NCBI GenBank assembly: GCA_002323325.1 | Contig: DCQA01000030.1 | Span: 1 to 64,000, forward strand | Length of the DNA: 64,000 bases | Reading direction: 5' to 3' | Source of the DNA: Coxiellaceae bacterium UBA1530 | GTDB lineage: Bacteria > Pseudomonadota > Gammaproteobacteria > Coxiellales > Coxiellaceae | Part shown: positions 28,549 through 37,836 of the stretch, piece after piece | Layout: every line of letters starts with the position of its first letter | How positions within the stretch are numbered: the first letter of the stretch is position 1 | Translations under genes and position numbers: made by a program | Notes under the pieces: model-generated | Told to the model about the DNA's origin: nothing | What the model saw: the letters and a program-made list of their open reading frames with translations, nothing else | Database searches by the model: none

Positions 28549-28989
28549 CTATCCCTGCCTCATTTGGTCGATAGCTTGAGTTGCTAGTTGGTCAGCTAGT
28601 TCATTTTCTCGATGACCACTATGCCCTTTGACCCAATGCCATCGAACATCATGCTGAGTTGCTGCTTCATCCAATGCTTGCCATAAATCTACATTCTTAA
28701 CCGGTTTTTTGCTAGCTGTTTTCCATTGTCGTTGCTTCCACTGTGTGATCCACTGAGTTATGCCGTTCCGCACGTATTGCGAGTCGGTTGTAACATCGAC
28801 CGAGCACTGGCCTTTTAGCGCCCTTAAACCCTCGATCACAGCTTGCAACTCCATACGGTTGTTTGTTGTTAATGACTCTGCACCAGAAAGGTATTTTTCA
28901 TGTTCACCACATCGTAAGACAACACCCCAGCCACCCGGCCCAGGATTACCCTGACAAGCACCGTCAGTGAATATTTCTACTGATTTCAC
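28549..28989 (-). CDS. rnhA: Ribonuclease HI
   Basis: Cuts RNA in RNA-DNA hybrids. 146 residues, with the catalytic residues in [42 protein letters not shown] and [14 protein letters not shown], and the basic handle [15 protein letters not shown]. The start is GTG at 28989 with GAGGTGATAT upstream; an overlapping ATG is out of frame. Followed by dnaQ. Confidence 0.96.
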   Translation of the reverse strand: MKSVEIFTDGACQGNPGPGGWGVVLRCGEHEKYLSGAESLTTNNRMELQAVIEGLRALKGQCSVDVTTDSQYVRNGITQWITQWKQRQWKTASKKPVKNVDLWQALDEAATQHDVRWHWVKGHSGHRENELADQLATQAIDQMRQG

Positions 28990-29120
28990 ATATCACCTCT
29001 TTAAGCATTGAAAGCATGCATTAATAGAGACAGGAGTTTATCGAAAAACCGTGGGCTTGCCTACCAGACTCATGAGACGATAAGGTAACCATCAATAAAA
29101 AAAACTGTAATTGACTCTGG

Positions 29121-29354
29121 TTAATAAATCGCATCGCCTTGTTCATTACGCAACCGACGCCAAATCGTATGCAACACGTAAAACCATACACCATTAATAC
29201 AGGGCTCAACCAGGGCGTTAGCGGCAGCTAATTCTAACGTTGTACCTGTAATTAGATACGTTGTGGTCATAGCGATTGCAATATGCCCGATCGTATAAGT
29301 AATAGCCAACAGCGCACTGTTACCGCCCAAAAAAAATCGTATAATCCTCCGCAT
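29121..29354 (-). CDS. Small membrane protein, DUF2061 type
   Basis: 77 residues with two membrane segments (SALLAITYTIGHIAIAMTT and the region ELAAANALVEPCINGVWFYVL) and the C-terminal motif HTIWRRLR seen in DUF2061 proteins. Function unknown in the family. The ATG at 29354 has GGAG at 6 bases; a TTG at 29360 is also in frame. It stands alone 131 bases upstream of rnhA. Confidence 0.7.
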   Translation of the reverse strand: MRRIIRFFLGGNSALLAITYTIGHIAIAMTTTYLITGTTLELAAANALVEPCINGVWFYVLHTIWRRLRNEQGDAIY

Positions 29355-29747
29355 ACGCAACTCCCTGTCTTAACGTCTATGATATTCTGTATCAAACACT
29401 ATTTCGCATCCTTTTAATAGAACTAATTGACTATCTGGCAAAAAAGCAAATTAACACCTGCTAGTCATTAAATCTGATTACAATATAGGCATTAATAAAT
29501 CTAATTCGCTAGATAATTTTCTGTAGCCCGCTGAACAAACGAAAAATGCCCCACTTTATGTATATGTCAATTATAAAATTATGAATATAATCATAATTTT
29601 ACAATAAAATTGACCTGATTCGATCAAAACATAAACAGATATAACAATCACAAGACAGGTATGTTATATTGCCTCACGAATACCGTCACTGTAGAAAATA
29701 TAATCTCCAGTGGTTGTGTTTTAACCTCACTGAATAAGGAGTTTATT
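29355..29747. other. 393-base AT-rich divergent spacer
   Basis: Between the DUF2061 gene and the secreted protein gene. It contains the inverted repeat at 29575-29600 and, on the plus strand, a candidate extended -10 (TG, T, TATATT, 29662-29670) 78 bases before the secreted protein's ATG. No ORF is convincing. Confidence 0.4.
29575..29600. repeat. Inverted repeat, possible operator
   Basis: Perfect 10-base arms AAAATTATGA / TCATAATTTT around six bases (ATATAA). It lies about 60 bases upstream of the candidate -10 of the secreted protein gene. It could be a regulator-binding site; the low GC content makes it unlikely as a terminator. Confidence 0.4.
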
Positions 29748-30191
29748 ATGAAAATTAAAATAGCAACACTAGGCACCATCATTAGCTTGGCATGCGCCTC
29801 TACCGTCTGCCAGGCTCAAGACTTCGTACTCACAACAATTAATAACAAAAATAGTATTTCCACATTGAGCATTGATACATTTACTGGTGGATGTAGCGAT
29901 AAATCACCGATGGTACACTTTGAAACGTGTACTAGCTCACCAGATGCCGAAACAGGCGAAACTGCCGCGAACGGTACTTCAACATGCACAACAAACATTG
30001 AAGGATTAAAAACAGCCTGTGGTGGAAGCACATGCCCTATCACCGTATGGGAAGGTACAGGTTGCACAGGCAATAAAGCTGGTACAGCTCGGCTAAATAT
30101 TGATAACAATAATATTACTATGTCAGAGATATCGGGTGATATTACCTACACAGGCAGTGGCAGTGAAGGAACAATGACAGTAAACCAGTGA
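29748..30191 (+). CDS. Small secreted protein, six mature cysteines, unknown family
   Basis: 147 residues from the ATG at 29748 (AAGGAG at 6 bases). Signal peptide KIKIATLGTIISLACASTV with a likely cut after CQA. The mature part is Thr/Gly/Ser/Asn-rich with six Cys (GGC, ETC, STC, TAC, STC, TGC), no extended hydrophobic stretch, and an all-beta look (SDITYTGSG-like repeats). I know no family. An upstream in-frame start at 29661 would bury the signal peptide. It resembles the 8460-8840 product in being small, exported and cysteine-bearing but the spacing differs, so homology is not claimed. A hairpin follows at 30214-30243. Confidence 0.72.
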   Translation: MKIKIATLGTIISLACASTVCQAQDFVLTTINNKNSISTLSIDTFTGGCSDKSPMVHFETCTSSPDAETGETAANGTSTCTTNIEGLKTACGGSTCPITVWEGTGCTGNKAGTARLNIDNNNITMSEISGDITYTGSGSEGTMTVNQ

Positions 30192-30213
30192 TGGAAATAC
30201 AATAAAAACTCAA

Positions 30214-30243
30214 GGCGCACCTCCGAACATTGGGTAGTGCGCC
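30214..30243 (+). terminator. GC-rich hairpin after the secreted protein gene
   Basis: GGCGCAC / GTGCGCC arms (7 perfect pairs) with a 16-base loop, 22 bases after the stop codon. No T run follows, so termination would be weak or factor-aided. Confidence 0.45.
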
Positions 30244-30334
30244 AACTCTATAGCTCTCATTACCAATCATACATCTTTAAAACCGACTATCGCCTGATTT
30301 AGATAAAAAGGCGTCTGAAATTAGCGAGTTACTA

Positions 30335-31588
30335 TCAAGAAAATTGGTAAGAAACCTGTAACCCCATCAAGTCAGCTGAACTGGAAGACACCCCTGTCAT
30401 TGATAGATACGCATCACCATCATCGTAAATAGTCATGCCTAGATCTGCATCTTGCATAAACACATGCTGATAACCGATATCAATAGCCATACGCTGATTA
30501 GGTCGCAATGTTGCACCAACACCCAGAATAAAACGATCACTATCAGGCATGCGCGCGTCACGCTCACCATCTTTGGTTGGTGATTGATCATAACCCAGGC
30601 CGCCACGTAATAACCACTGATCGTTTAGATGATAGGTTGTACCCACCGAAAAAAACCAGGCATTACTAAAATCTTGCGGGACTTCTAGATCTCCAGCTGC
30701 CGAATCTTCTAGAATTAAATTATCAATCACATCCCATTGCGTATAAAATACACTATACAGCATGTTCCACTTGGACGACATTTTCTGAGTGGCACTAAAA
30801 TACGTAGTGGCAGGCATTGGCAAATCGGCGCTAGCCTGTGTTGTTACTCCTGACGCCGTACTGTCACCTGATAACGTTAAATCAATTTTAGATCGGTAAC
30901 CCAAACCAAAATGCCACGAATCAGAAGGCGTATAATAAACACCAAGGTTAAAACCATAACCCCAGTCATCCAATGAATTGGTGAGTGAAGCATTATCATA
31001 AACTGCGGAAGCATGGAGTGCATCAAAACCCACACCAGCCGACCACTGTGGCGACAAGGCATAGGCAACATTTGGATTTAAGTTAATCGTCTCAATGGTG
31101 GTCTCAGTGGCATAATTCTCCATATACGTCCTACTGGATGAAGGTGTACCATTAGAATAATTCGTTGACAAACCAAACGATGAGCTTTCAGAGAATCCAA
31201 CCGCCCATTTATCCGACAGAGGTTTCACAATTGAGAAGTTTGGAACAATATTTTGCGTATTTCCCGATACTGGAGAATCAATAGGTAACACAAAGCCATT
31301 GGATTCATTCGTGATTGATGAACCAGAATCAACTTGTGTATTCAACAACACACCAACACCACCGGTTGAGATCGACAATGCATCAAAGTGGGTCATGGCT
31401 GCAGGGTTATAGAATTGTGCACCCGCACTCTCTGATGTGGCGGCGTCACCGGCATGCACATCGCCAAAGCCTGTAAGGTCTTCTTCAAATAATTGAAAGC
31501 CCCCGGCAAATACTGTCGAAAATGCTGTGAATAAAGATACAATACTGACAGCAATAGCGCGTCTTGCTAGCACTTGAAATAGTCTCAT
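30335..31588 (-). CDS. FadL/OmpP1/TodX family outer-membrane porin
   Basis: Outer-membrane channel for long-chain fatty acids or other hydrophobic compounds. 417 residues: signal peptide ending VFAGGFQ, the FadL N-terminal block GGFQLFEEDLTGFGDVHAGDAA with FYNPAAMTHF (the hatch region), then alternating beta strands such as ALSPQWSAGVGFDALHA, and a C-terminal YQFS ending typical of outer-membrane barrels (aromatic end). AAGGAG precedes the ATG. Substrate is not evident. Monocistronic, divergent from the AI-2E family gene. Confidence 0.9.
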   Translation of the reverse strand: MRLFQVLARRAIAVSIVSLFTAFSTVFAGGFQLFEEDLTGFGDVHAGDAATSESAGAQFYNPAAMTHFDALSISTGGVGVLLNTQVDSGSSITNESNGFVLPIDSPVSGNTQNIVPNFSIVKPLSDKWAVGFSESSSFGLSTNYSNGTPSSSRTYMENYATETTIETINLNPNVAYALSPQWSAGVGFDALHASAVYDNASLTNSLDDWGYGFNLGVYYTPSDSWHFGLGYRSKIDLTLSGDSTASGVTTQASADLPMPATTYFSATQKMSSKWNMLYSVFYTQWDVIDNLILEDSAAGDLEVPQDFSNAWFFSVGTTYHLNDQWLLRGGLGYDQSPTKDGERDARMPDSDRFILGVGATLRPNQRMAIDIGYQHVFMQDADLGMTIYDDGDAYLSMTGVSSSSADLMGLQVSYQFS

Positions 31589-31929
31589 AGTGGCTCCTTA
31601 AAAAAATAGAATTCGTAAACTACCTGGTCTTTTGATAAATAGGAAGCCCCTTCACATGAATGACCAAATTAAAACCAAATCGCTGAAATAACGTAACACC
31701 TATCAGCCAAGAAATAACTCATATTTAATGGGCATTCAATCAGAGGTAATGAATTCATTATTATTCATGGCACCGTAGACCTGAGCAGCCAGATCTGACT
31801 CACCAGAATGCAGTTACCATCAAATATAGACGCTGGAGTATCTCAAAGGATAATTTATGTATAAAAACTAGACACTTACACGCAAACTCATTAACATATC
31901 ATTTTGCTAGTAAACAAGGAATATTACTC
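31589..31929. promoter_or_regulatory. 341-base divergent spacer with a palindrome
   Basis: Between fadL and the AI-2E family gene. It holds a 14-base perfect palindrome TAATGAATTCATTA at 31747-31760, a plausible site for a dimeric regulator of either gene. It does not resemble the FadR site I know. Nothing else stands out. Confidence 0.4.
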
Positions 31930-32964
31930 ATGGAACAAGAGCAACCGATAAAGTTCTGGAACTTTACACTAACGCTCGTTATTTTATGTGCCTCGTTTTA
32001 CACCCTATGGACCTTCGTGACCCCCATACTTTGGGCAGCTATTTTTGCTATCGCACTTTGGCCTCTCTACTGTCATTGGCGAAAATGGCTTTGGTCTAAT
32101 GACACGCTAGCGTCATTGACCGCGTTATTACTACTGATCATTATAATCACCGTACCACTGACATGGATTATTGTCTTACTCATACAAGAAATCCAAGAGC
32201 TTGTAGTGCTACTTAGATCTATTAACGAATCTGGTATGGATATCCCACACTGGATAACTAATATTCCACTAGTTGGTGAAAAAATAACACTGACTTGGAA
32301 TAAAACAATCGCTCATCCTGGTCAATTCAAAAACGTATTCGATGGTATAATGAGTCATCAAAGTTCTATCGTGCCACACCTCAGATCCATTACCCAAGCC
32401 ACTAGCTCTCATCTTTTTAACACCACTATCACTTTGCTAGTTTTTTTCTTTATGTTGAAAGACGGTAATATAATCGGCCATACTTTTTCACATCTTGGAC
32501 AACGCGTGTGGAAGAATCGATGGCAGCTTCATGGGCCAAAACTTCTCTCAGCGATTAGAGGAACAGTGAATGGAACGGTTCTTTCCGCTCTATTGTTTGG
32601 CTTCATTATGGGGATTGCTTATGCCGTTGCTGGCATTTCTCTCTTTGCATTGCTGGGTTTAATAACAGGATTACTCAGCATGATACCATTTGGCGCCTTT
32701 ACTGTGATTGCAATCACGGCACTATATTTAGTGACAAAGGCCAGCATAGTCACTGCTATTGTTCTCTTTATCTTTGGATCAATTGTGGAGTCCGCCATTG
32801 AACGTTTTATTAAACCTAAACTGATTGGATCAGGAACAGAACTTCCTTTCATCTTTGTTTTTTTGGGTATACTTGGTGGATTAGAGATGTTTGGAATCAT
32901 TGGGCTATTCCTAGGGCCTGTGATCATGGCTATGTTCATCACACTCATCAATGAATATCGGTAA
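31930..32964 (+). CDS. AI-2E/PerM family membrane protein
   Basis: Inner-membrane protein of the AI-2E transporter superfamily, whose members move autoinducer, Na+/H+ or other solutes. 344 residues with about eight membrane segments in two groups, the typical amphipathic region FKNVFDGIMSHQSSI between them, and the family block ALFGLITGLLSMIPFGAF-like (here ALLGLITGLLSMIPFGAF) plus the end motif GLFLGPVIMAMFITLINEY. AAGGA precedes the ATG. Substrate unknown. Confidence 0.85.
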   Translation: MEQEQPIKFWNFTLTLVILCASFYTLWTFVTPILWAAIFAIALWPLYCHWRKWLWSNDTLASLTALLLLIIIITVPLTWIIVLLIQEIQELVVLLRSINESGMDIPHWITNIPLVGEKITLTWNKTIAHPGQFKNVFDGIMSHQSSIVPHLRSITQATSSHLFNTTITLLVFFFMLKDGNIIGHTFSHLGQRVWKNRWQLHGPKLLSAIRGTVNGTVLSALLFGFIMGIAYAVAGISLFALLGLITGLLSMIPFGAFTVIAITALYLVTKASIVTAIVLFIFGSIVESAIERFIKPKLIGSGTELPFIFVFLGILGGLEMFGIIGLFLGPVIMAMFITLINEYR

Positions 32965-32987
32965 ATACGTTGATGCGAGTGGCAACA

Positions 32988-33572
32988 TTAGCCAACGTGC
33001 AAATATTCACCTACACCCGTTAAAAACATTTGCACTGCAACTGTAGTTAGAATCATACCCATCAATCGTTCAATCGCAATCAAGCCTCGCTTACCCAATA
33101 AGCGCATCAAATAATTACCACAGAGTACAATGACTAAAAATACGATTGAGGCAATTAAAATTGACAACGCCCATGTCCAAATCATCTCCGGCTGTTTGGC
33201 TGCAAAGAGTAAGACCATTGCTAATGCAGAGGGTCCTGCTGTTAAAGGGATTGCTAAAGGAACAATAAAAGGCTCATCATCATCTTGTATTTCTATTGTT
33301 TGGTTAGGAAAAATCATTCGAATAGCAATGAGAAATAAAATCACACCGCCCGCAATACTCAAAGCAGAGGCGGTTAACTGCAAACCATGCATAATATACT
33401 GACCAAAAAACAAAAATATTAACAATACCAACAAAGCGATCAGTGTTTCACGAATAATAATTTTTGTTTGCATCCGTGCCTCATACCGACGAAGCACCGC
33501 CAAGAAAACAGGCACATTACCCAATGGATCCATTACCAAAATCAAAGTCACAGCGGCTGTATACAGTGTCAT
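32988..33572 (-). CDS. MarC family inner-membrane protein
   Basis: 194 residues, six membrane segments, with the MarC family motifs VMDPLGNVPVFLA, IRMIFPNQ and PLAIPLTAGPSALA. The MarC/UPF0056 family has no proven function; a transport role is assumed. It is 9 bases upstream of the reductase gene's stop in the leftward direction, with marC transcribed after it, probably cotranscribed with the reductase and hemE. Confidence 0.88.
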   Translation of the reverse strand: MTLYTAAVTLILVMDPLGNVPVFLAVLRRYEARMQTKIIIRETLIALLVLLIFLFFGQYIMHGLQLTASALSIAGGVILFLIAIRMIFPNQTIEIQDDDEPFIVPLAIPLTAGPSALAMVLLFAAKQPEMIWTWALSILIASIVFLVIVLCGNYLMRLLGKRGLIAIERLMGMILTTVAVQMFLTGVGEYLHVG

Positions 33573-33581
33573 AACCTACCC

Positions 33582-34721
33582 TCAAGCGGTTAACAGTTTA
33601 ATACATTCGGCACGTTCTTCTATACGGTCACCCATTAGAATGAATCCACAGATAGCGCCAGTTTCATCGGAGAATAAACCACGAAGATGCTTTCCTTGCC
33701 CGTCGACTTGCCAATCTCCCTTGGTGTCTTTTGGAGGGACTACCGATGCAATTGGGCATAACGGTGTTTTAACAACCACAGGCATTACCGGATATTGCAG
33801 TGGAACTTTTTTACCGAACAAACACTGCGCTAATATTCGCGAACATTGCATAATCGGCATGATATGAGGGCGCCATTGCCCCATAACCTCAGCACAATCA
33901 CCCAGAGCATATATGTCTTCAATTGACGTCTGACAATATTCATCAACAACAATGCCATGCTCTATTTTTAGCCCTGTATTTTTTGCCAGTGTTATATCTG
34001 GGCGAATCCCAATCGCAGAGATGACCAAATCAACTTCTAAAAGCTCATCTGTGGATAAGATGACACGATAGCCGGCCCCAGAGTGATCAATGGTTTTTAC
34101 CGTACAACCCAAGCGCAAATTAATGGCGGCATCCCTAAACACATCTTCGACCACTTTACCTAATTGTCTTGGGAGCAAAGCTTTTAGTGGTTGATCACAA
34201 GGGTCTATGACTGTTACCTGGATACCTATGGCTTGCATATCATTCGCCAGCTCCATACCCACTAAACCTGCACCTAAGACTACGACACTTTTACACTTTT
34301 TAAGCTGAGGCTGTAGTAATCGATAGTCCATCAAACTATTCATGGAGATAACAGCATCAACCGCATCTCCCTCTATCGGAGCCGTAACAGTATGTCCACC
34401 CTGTGCTAATACCAATTGGCTATAAGCTTGTTCGCCTCCTTCAAAAAACACCGTTTTACTTTCAGGATCGATCCGTGTCACACGAGTATGAGGTAATAAC
34501 TTGGCATTATACGCTTCGCCCTGCTCAGCACCAGAAGCGATAACCAGCTCGTCCAATGTTTTTTCTTTTGCTAACGATGTTGATAGCAAAGGCTTCGAGT
34601 AAAAATCACCGTCTTCTGCGGTAATAATGACTAACGGCGTTTCACTGTCTAAACGTCGCCAATCTCTTGCAACAGAATAAGCCGCTAAACCACTTCCAAT
34701 GATGACTAAAGGTGCTGTCAT
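33582..34721 (-). CDS. FAD-dependent reductase, rubredoxin reductase-like
   Basis: Pyridine-nucleotide disulfide-type flavoprotein, most like rubredoxin--NAD+ reductase. 379 residues: FAD-binding IIGSGLAAYSVARDWRRLD at the N-terminus, NAD-binding VVLGAGLVGMELANDMQAIG near 145, and the second FAD motif IEDIYALGDCAEV near 275. The short C-terminal domain matches the rubredoxin reductase branch. No rubredoxin gene is in the window, so the partner is unknown. GGAG before the ATG; 16 bases after hemE. Confidence 0.85.
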   Translation of the reverse strand: MTAPLVIIGSGLAAYSVARDWRRLDSETPLVIITAEDGDFYSKPLLSTSLAKEKTLDELVIASGAEQGEAYNAKLLPHTRVTRIDPESKTVFFEGGEQAYSQLVLAQGGHTVTAPIEGDAVDAVISMNSLMDYRLLQPQLKKCKSVVVLGAGLVGMELANDMQAIGIQVTVIDPCDQPLKALLPRQLGKVVEDVFRDAAINLRLGCTVKTIDHSGAGYRVILSTDELLEVDLVISAIGIRPDITLAKNTGLKIEHGIVVDEYCQTSIEDIYALGDCAEVMGQWRPHIMPIMQCSRILAQCLFGKKVPLQYPVMPVVVKTPLCPIASVVPPKDTKGDWQVDGQGKHLRGLFSDETGAICGFILMGDRIEERAECIKLLTA

Positions 34722-34737
34722 AATACACTCTCCCCAA

Positions 34738-35772
34738 CTAGTTAAATTGATGTAAAGCCCTGATCATTGCATCTACGCCCGATATTGGTGTGTGCTGATC
34801 TATACCATGCCCCAGATTGAAAACATGCGGGTGCCCCCGCATGGTCTCAAGTATGTCATGAACCTCACGCGTAATAATCTCCTCTGAACCAAATAACACA
34901 CTGGGATCTAAATTACCTTGCAGCGCAATGTTTGGACCCACCAAACGTCTTGCTTGTTCCAAATCAATTGTCCAATCAACACCCACAGCATCACAACCGC
35001 TATCCGCCAGTAATGATAGCCATGGCGCAGCCTGTTTGGTATAAAAAATCAGCGGAATAGGCTGACCATAACGCTCACGCTGCACACCTGCAGCAATCGC
35101 TTTCATGTAAGCCAATGAAAATGTTTGATAGGCAGAGTAGGACAATAAACCTCCCCAACTATCAAAAATCATGATTGCATCTGCACCTGAGGAAATTTGC
35201 GCATTCACATAATCAATCACAACTCGAGTCAGTGCATCCAATAAAGCCAACATGACCTGAGGTTGTTGATACACCATCGTTCGTGGTTTCAACCATTGTT
35301 TACTACCGCTTCCTTCAACCATGTAAGCTGCAAGAGTCCAAGGACTCCCGGAAAATCCAATCAACGGTATCGATGCCTTCATCTGTGATTTTGTTTGTCG
35401 AATAGCTGACATCACATAATCCAATGAAGTTTCTACGTCGATCGACTGCAACGCATTAACATCTGACATGGTTTGAATTGGCGTAGCAAATTGAGGGCCC
35501 TCATGCTTGACAAACTGCACAGGCAATCCCATAGCATCAGGAATAGTTAAGATATCACTGAAAATAATCGCTGCATCTAAAGGAAAACGTGCTAAAGGCT
35601 GTAACGTTGCTTCAGCGGCTAATTCTGGAGTACGGCAAAAAGTCATGAAGTCAGGCACTTGTTGGCGCAATGCACGGTACTCTGGCAAGTATCGTCCTGC
35701 TTGACGCATCATCCAAACGGGTGTTCGATCAACGGATTGCCCCAGTAAAGCTTGAATAAAGCGACTTTTCAC
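34738..35772 (-). CDS. hemE: Uroporphyrinogen decarboxylase
   Basis: Makes coproporphyrinogen III in heme synthesis. 344 residues. Seen: TPVWMMRQAGRYLPEYRALR, IIFSDILTIPDAMG, GFSGSPWTLAAYMVEG and FNLGHGIDQHTP. I choose the GTG at 35772, which has GGAG exactly 6 bases upstream; the ATG at 35778 would overlap that site with no spacing. It heads the hemE-reductase-marC set and is divergent from rdgC. Confidence 0.95.
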   Translation of the reverse strand: MKSRFIQALLGQSVDRTPVWMMRQAGRYLPEYRALRQQVPDFMTFCRTPELAAEATLQPLARFPLDAAIIFSDILTIPDAMGLPVQFVKHEGPQFATPIQTMSDVNALQSIDVETSLDYVMSAIRQTKSQMKASIPLIGFSGSPWTLAAYMVEGSGSKQWLKPRTMVYQQPQVMLALLDALTRVVIDYVNAQISSGADAIMIFDSWGGLLSYSAYQTFSLAYMKAIAAGVQRERYGQPIPLIFYTKQAAPWLSLLADSGCDAVGVDWTIDLEQARRLVGPNIALQGNLDPSVLFGSEEIITREVHDILETMRGHPHVFNLGHGIDQHTPISGVDAMIRALHQFN

Positions 35773-35895
35773 AACCATCTCCAATATCGACTAAATTTTC
35801 GACGATTTTATCGGATAAGGCCCACTAACACCAGTTGTCTTTCACGGTTTTTTCAGCAATACTCGCCGGCACACTTAGATGACAAGGAGCCCCTT

Positions 35896-36810
35896 ATGTG
35901 GTTTAAAAACGCACAAATCCACCCCTTACAAAATGCATTTCCATATCAGCCGGAAAAACTAGAAGAGTACTTAAGCCATCAGACGTTTCAGCCATGCGGC
36001 AGTGTATCTCCTCATAGCTTAGGTTGGATCCCCCCGATTGGCGAAGATGATGCGCCCCTGGTTCACGGTAATAACGGCTCGCTACTCTTTTGTTTAAAAA
36101 TCGAGGAAAAATTACTTCCCGCTGGAGTTCTTAAAGAGCAGCATGAGGCTGAGGTCAAGGCCATTGAAACACAACAGGGAAGAAAGCTCTTCAAAGATGA
36201 AAAGCAACGCCTTAAAGATGAACTTTATCACACACTACTGTCTAAGGCCTTCACACGGTCACAGCGCGTCTATGCTTTCATTGATACACGTTCACAACAA
36301 CTCATCATTGATACTAGTAGTCCTAAACGTGCCGAACAGTTCCTAAAAGTATTTCGACATTGTGCTAACACTATTGGCTTAACACGTTTTGATTTTATCT
36401 CACCTCGTAGCGTAATGACCAACTGGTTACAGTCTCAACGATATCCGGGAGGTTTCAGCATTACAGAACAATGTGTCTTAGAAGAACCCAAAGACCACGG
36501 AGGAACAGCACGATTCCAGCAGTCTGACCTACTAGGCGACGGAGTCAAAGGCTGTTTAGAACAAGGGAGTCAAGTGATCTCACTTGGACTGAACTGGAAA
36601 GATCAAATTCGTTTTAATTTGAAGCATGATTTTTCAATCACCAGCATCAAATTTTTAGATAGCGTTCAAGATTTAGCTCGCGATGGTTTCAGTGAAACTG
36701 CAGAGGAGCGACATGCGGCTGACTTTGCTATCATGAGCGAAACATTTTTAAGTTTCTTTAAAGATTTACTAGCGCATTTTATCACTCAAGAGGAAGCTGT
36801 TGCTTGTTAA
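35896..36810 (+). CDS. rdgC: Recombination-associated protein RdgC
   Basis: DNA-binding ring-forming protein that modulates RecA and protects replication forks. 304 residues (E. coli 303). N-terminal MWFKNAQIHPLQN matches, followed by HSLGWIPPIG, and the inner blocks KRAEQFLKVFR and LGLNWKDQIRFNLKHD. AAGGAG precedes the ATG at 35896; an upstream in-frame start at 35752 overlaps hemE and is rejected. Confidence 0.93.
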   Translation: MWFKNAQIHPLQNAFPYQPEKLEEYLSHQTFQPCGSVSPHSLGWIPPIGEDDAPLVHGNNGSLLFCLKIEEKLLPAGVLKEQHEAEVKAIETQQGRKLFKDEKQRLKDELYHTLLSKAFTRSQRVYAFIDTRSQQLIIDTSSPKRAEQFLKVFRHCANTIGLTRFDFISPRSVMTNWLQSQRYPGGFSITEQCVLEEPKDHGGTARFQQSDLLGDGVKGCLEQGSQVISLGLNWKDQIRFNLKHDFSITSIKFLDSVQDLARDGFSETAEERHAADFAIMSETFLSFFKDLLAHFITQEEAVAC

Positions 36811-36816
36811 GTTAAA

Positions 36817-37836
36817 ATGACTCTACCGATTATTCAATCCAATATTTCGTTAAAATCATTCAACACGCTAGGTGTCGATACGATTTCGAATCGGTATGTG
36901 CAACTTAAGAGTACTCAAGAGCTTAACCCTCTCTTCGAGCAAGGAGAACTTCAAACAGATCTGTTTTTTCTAGGACAAGGCAGTAATCTTTTGATAACTC
37001 GACCTGTACGAGCACTCATTTTACACAACCAATTGCAGGGTATGAGGATAGAGCAAGAAACATCAACCACGGTCGATATTACCGTTGCGTCTGGTGAGAA
37101 CTGGCATCAGTTAGTCTGCTATTGCATCAATAACGGTTACTATGGACTTGAAAATCTGTCTCTCATTCCAGGTACTGTAGGAGCAACACCCGTGCAGAAC
37201 ATTGGTGCTTATGGGGTTGAAATCAAAGATGTCATACTCAGAGTAAGTGTATTTGATACCCTCACTGGAAAAACTCTTGAGCTTGACAACAACGACTGTC
37301 AATTTACCTATCGCAATAGTATTTTTAAAACCACACAGTATAAACATTGGCTAATAACAGCTGTCACGTTGCGTCTTAAAAAAACTTTCAGAGCACAACT
37401 TGATTACCCAGTGTTAGCCAATTACGTGAAACAACAAAGACAGACGATAACAGCCAACACAGTAGCAAGCGCTGTCATTGCCATTCGACAATCAAAATTA
37501 CCTGATCCAACCACCACTGCGAATGCTGGTAGTTTTTTTAAAAATCCCATTATTAGTCATGAACGCTATCAACAATTAATCACTGATAATCCGACAATGC
37601 CCTCATACCTGATTGACGACCAGCAATATAAAATTCCAGCTGCCTGGCTCATCGAGCAATGTGGATGGAAAGGTAAACGCCATGGCAATGTCAGTATGCA
37701 CCATCAACAAGCCGTAGTATTAATCAATCATGGCAATGCTACGGGTCAGGATCTTTTAAAGCACGCCGAACGCGTCAGCCATAGTGTTAAACAGCGCTTT
37801 GGTATTCAACTCATCCCTGAAGTGAATATTCACTAA
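36817..37836 (+). CDS. murB: UDP-N-acetylenolpyruvoylglucosamine reductase
   Basis: Makes UDP-MurNAc for peptidoglycan. 339 residues, type I MurB. Seen: SFNTLGVDTISNRY, the FAD-binding LGQGSNLLITRP, NLSLIPGTVGATPVQNIGAYGVE, YRNSIFK and the catalytic Ser region NAGSFFKNP. Starts 6 bases after rdgC with no clear ribosome binding site, so coupling to rdgC is possible. Confidence 0.95.
   Translation: MTLPIIQSNISLKSFNTLGVDTISNRYVQLKSTQELNPLFEQGELQTDLFFLGQGSNLLITRPVRALILHNQLQGMRIEQETSTTVDITVASGENWHQLVCYCINNGYYGLENLSLIPGTVGATPVQNIGAYGVEIKDVILRVSVFDTLTGKTLELDNNDCQFTYRNSIFKTTQYKHWLITAVTLRLKKTFRAQLDYPVLANYVKQQRQTITANTVASAVIAIRQSKLPDPTTTANAGSFFKNPIISHERYQQLITDNPTMPSYLIDDQQYKIPAAWLIEQCGWKGKRHGNVSMHHQQAVVLINHGNATGQDLLKHAERVSHSVKQRFGIQLIPEVNIH

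Noticed and set aside
29021..29209. Minus-strand open frame overlapping the DUF2061 gene
   Set aside because: Overlaps the DUF2061 frame, which has two membrane segments and the family motif; no ribosome binding site for this one.
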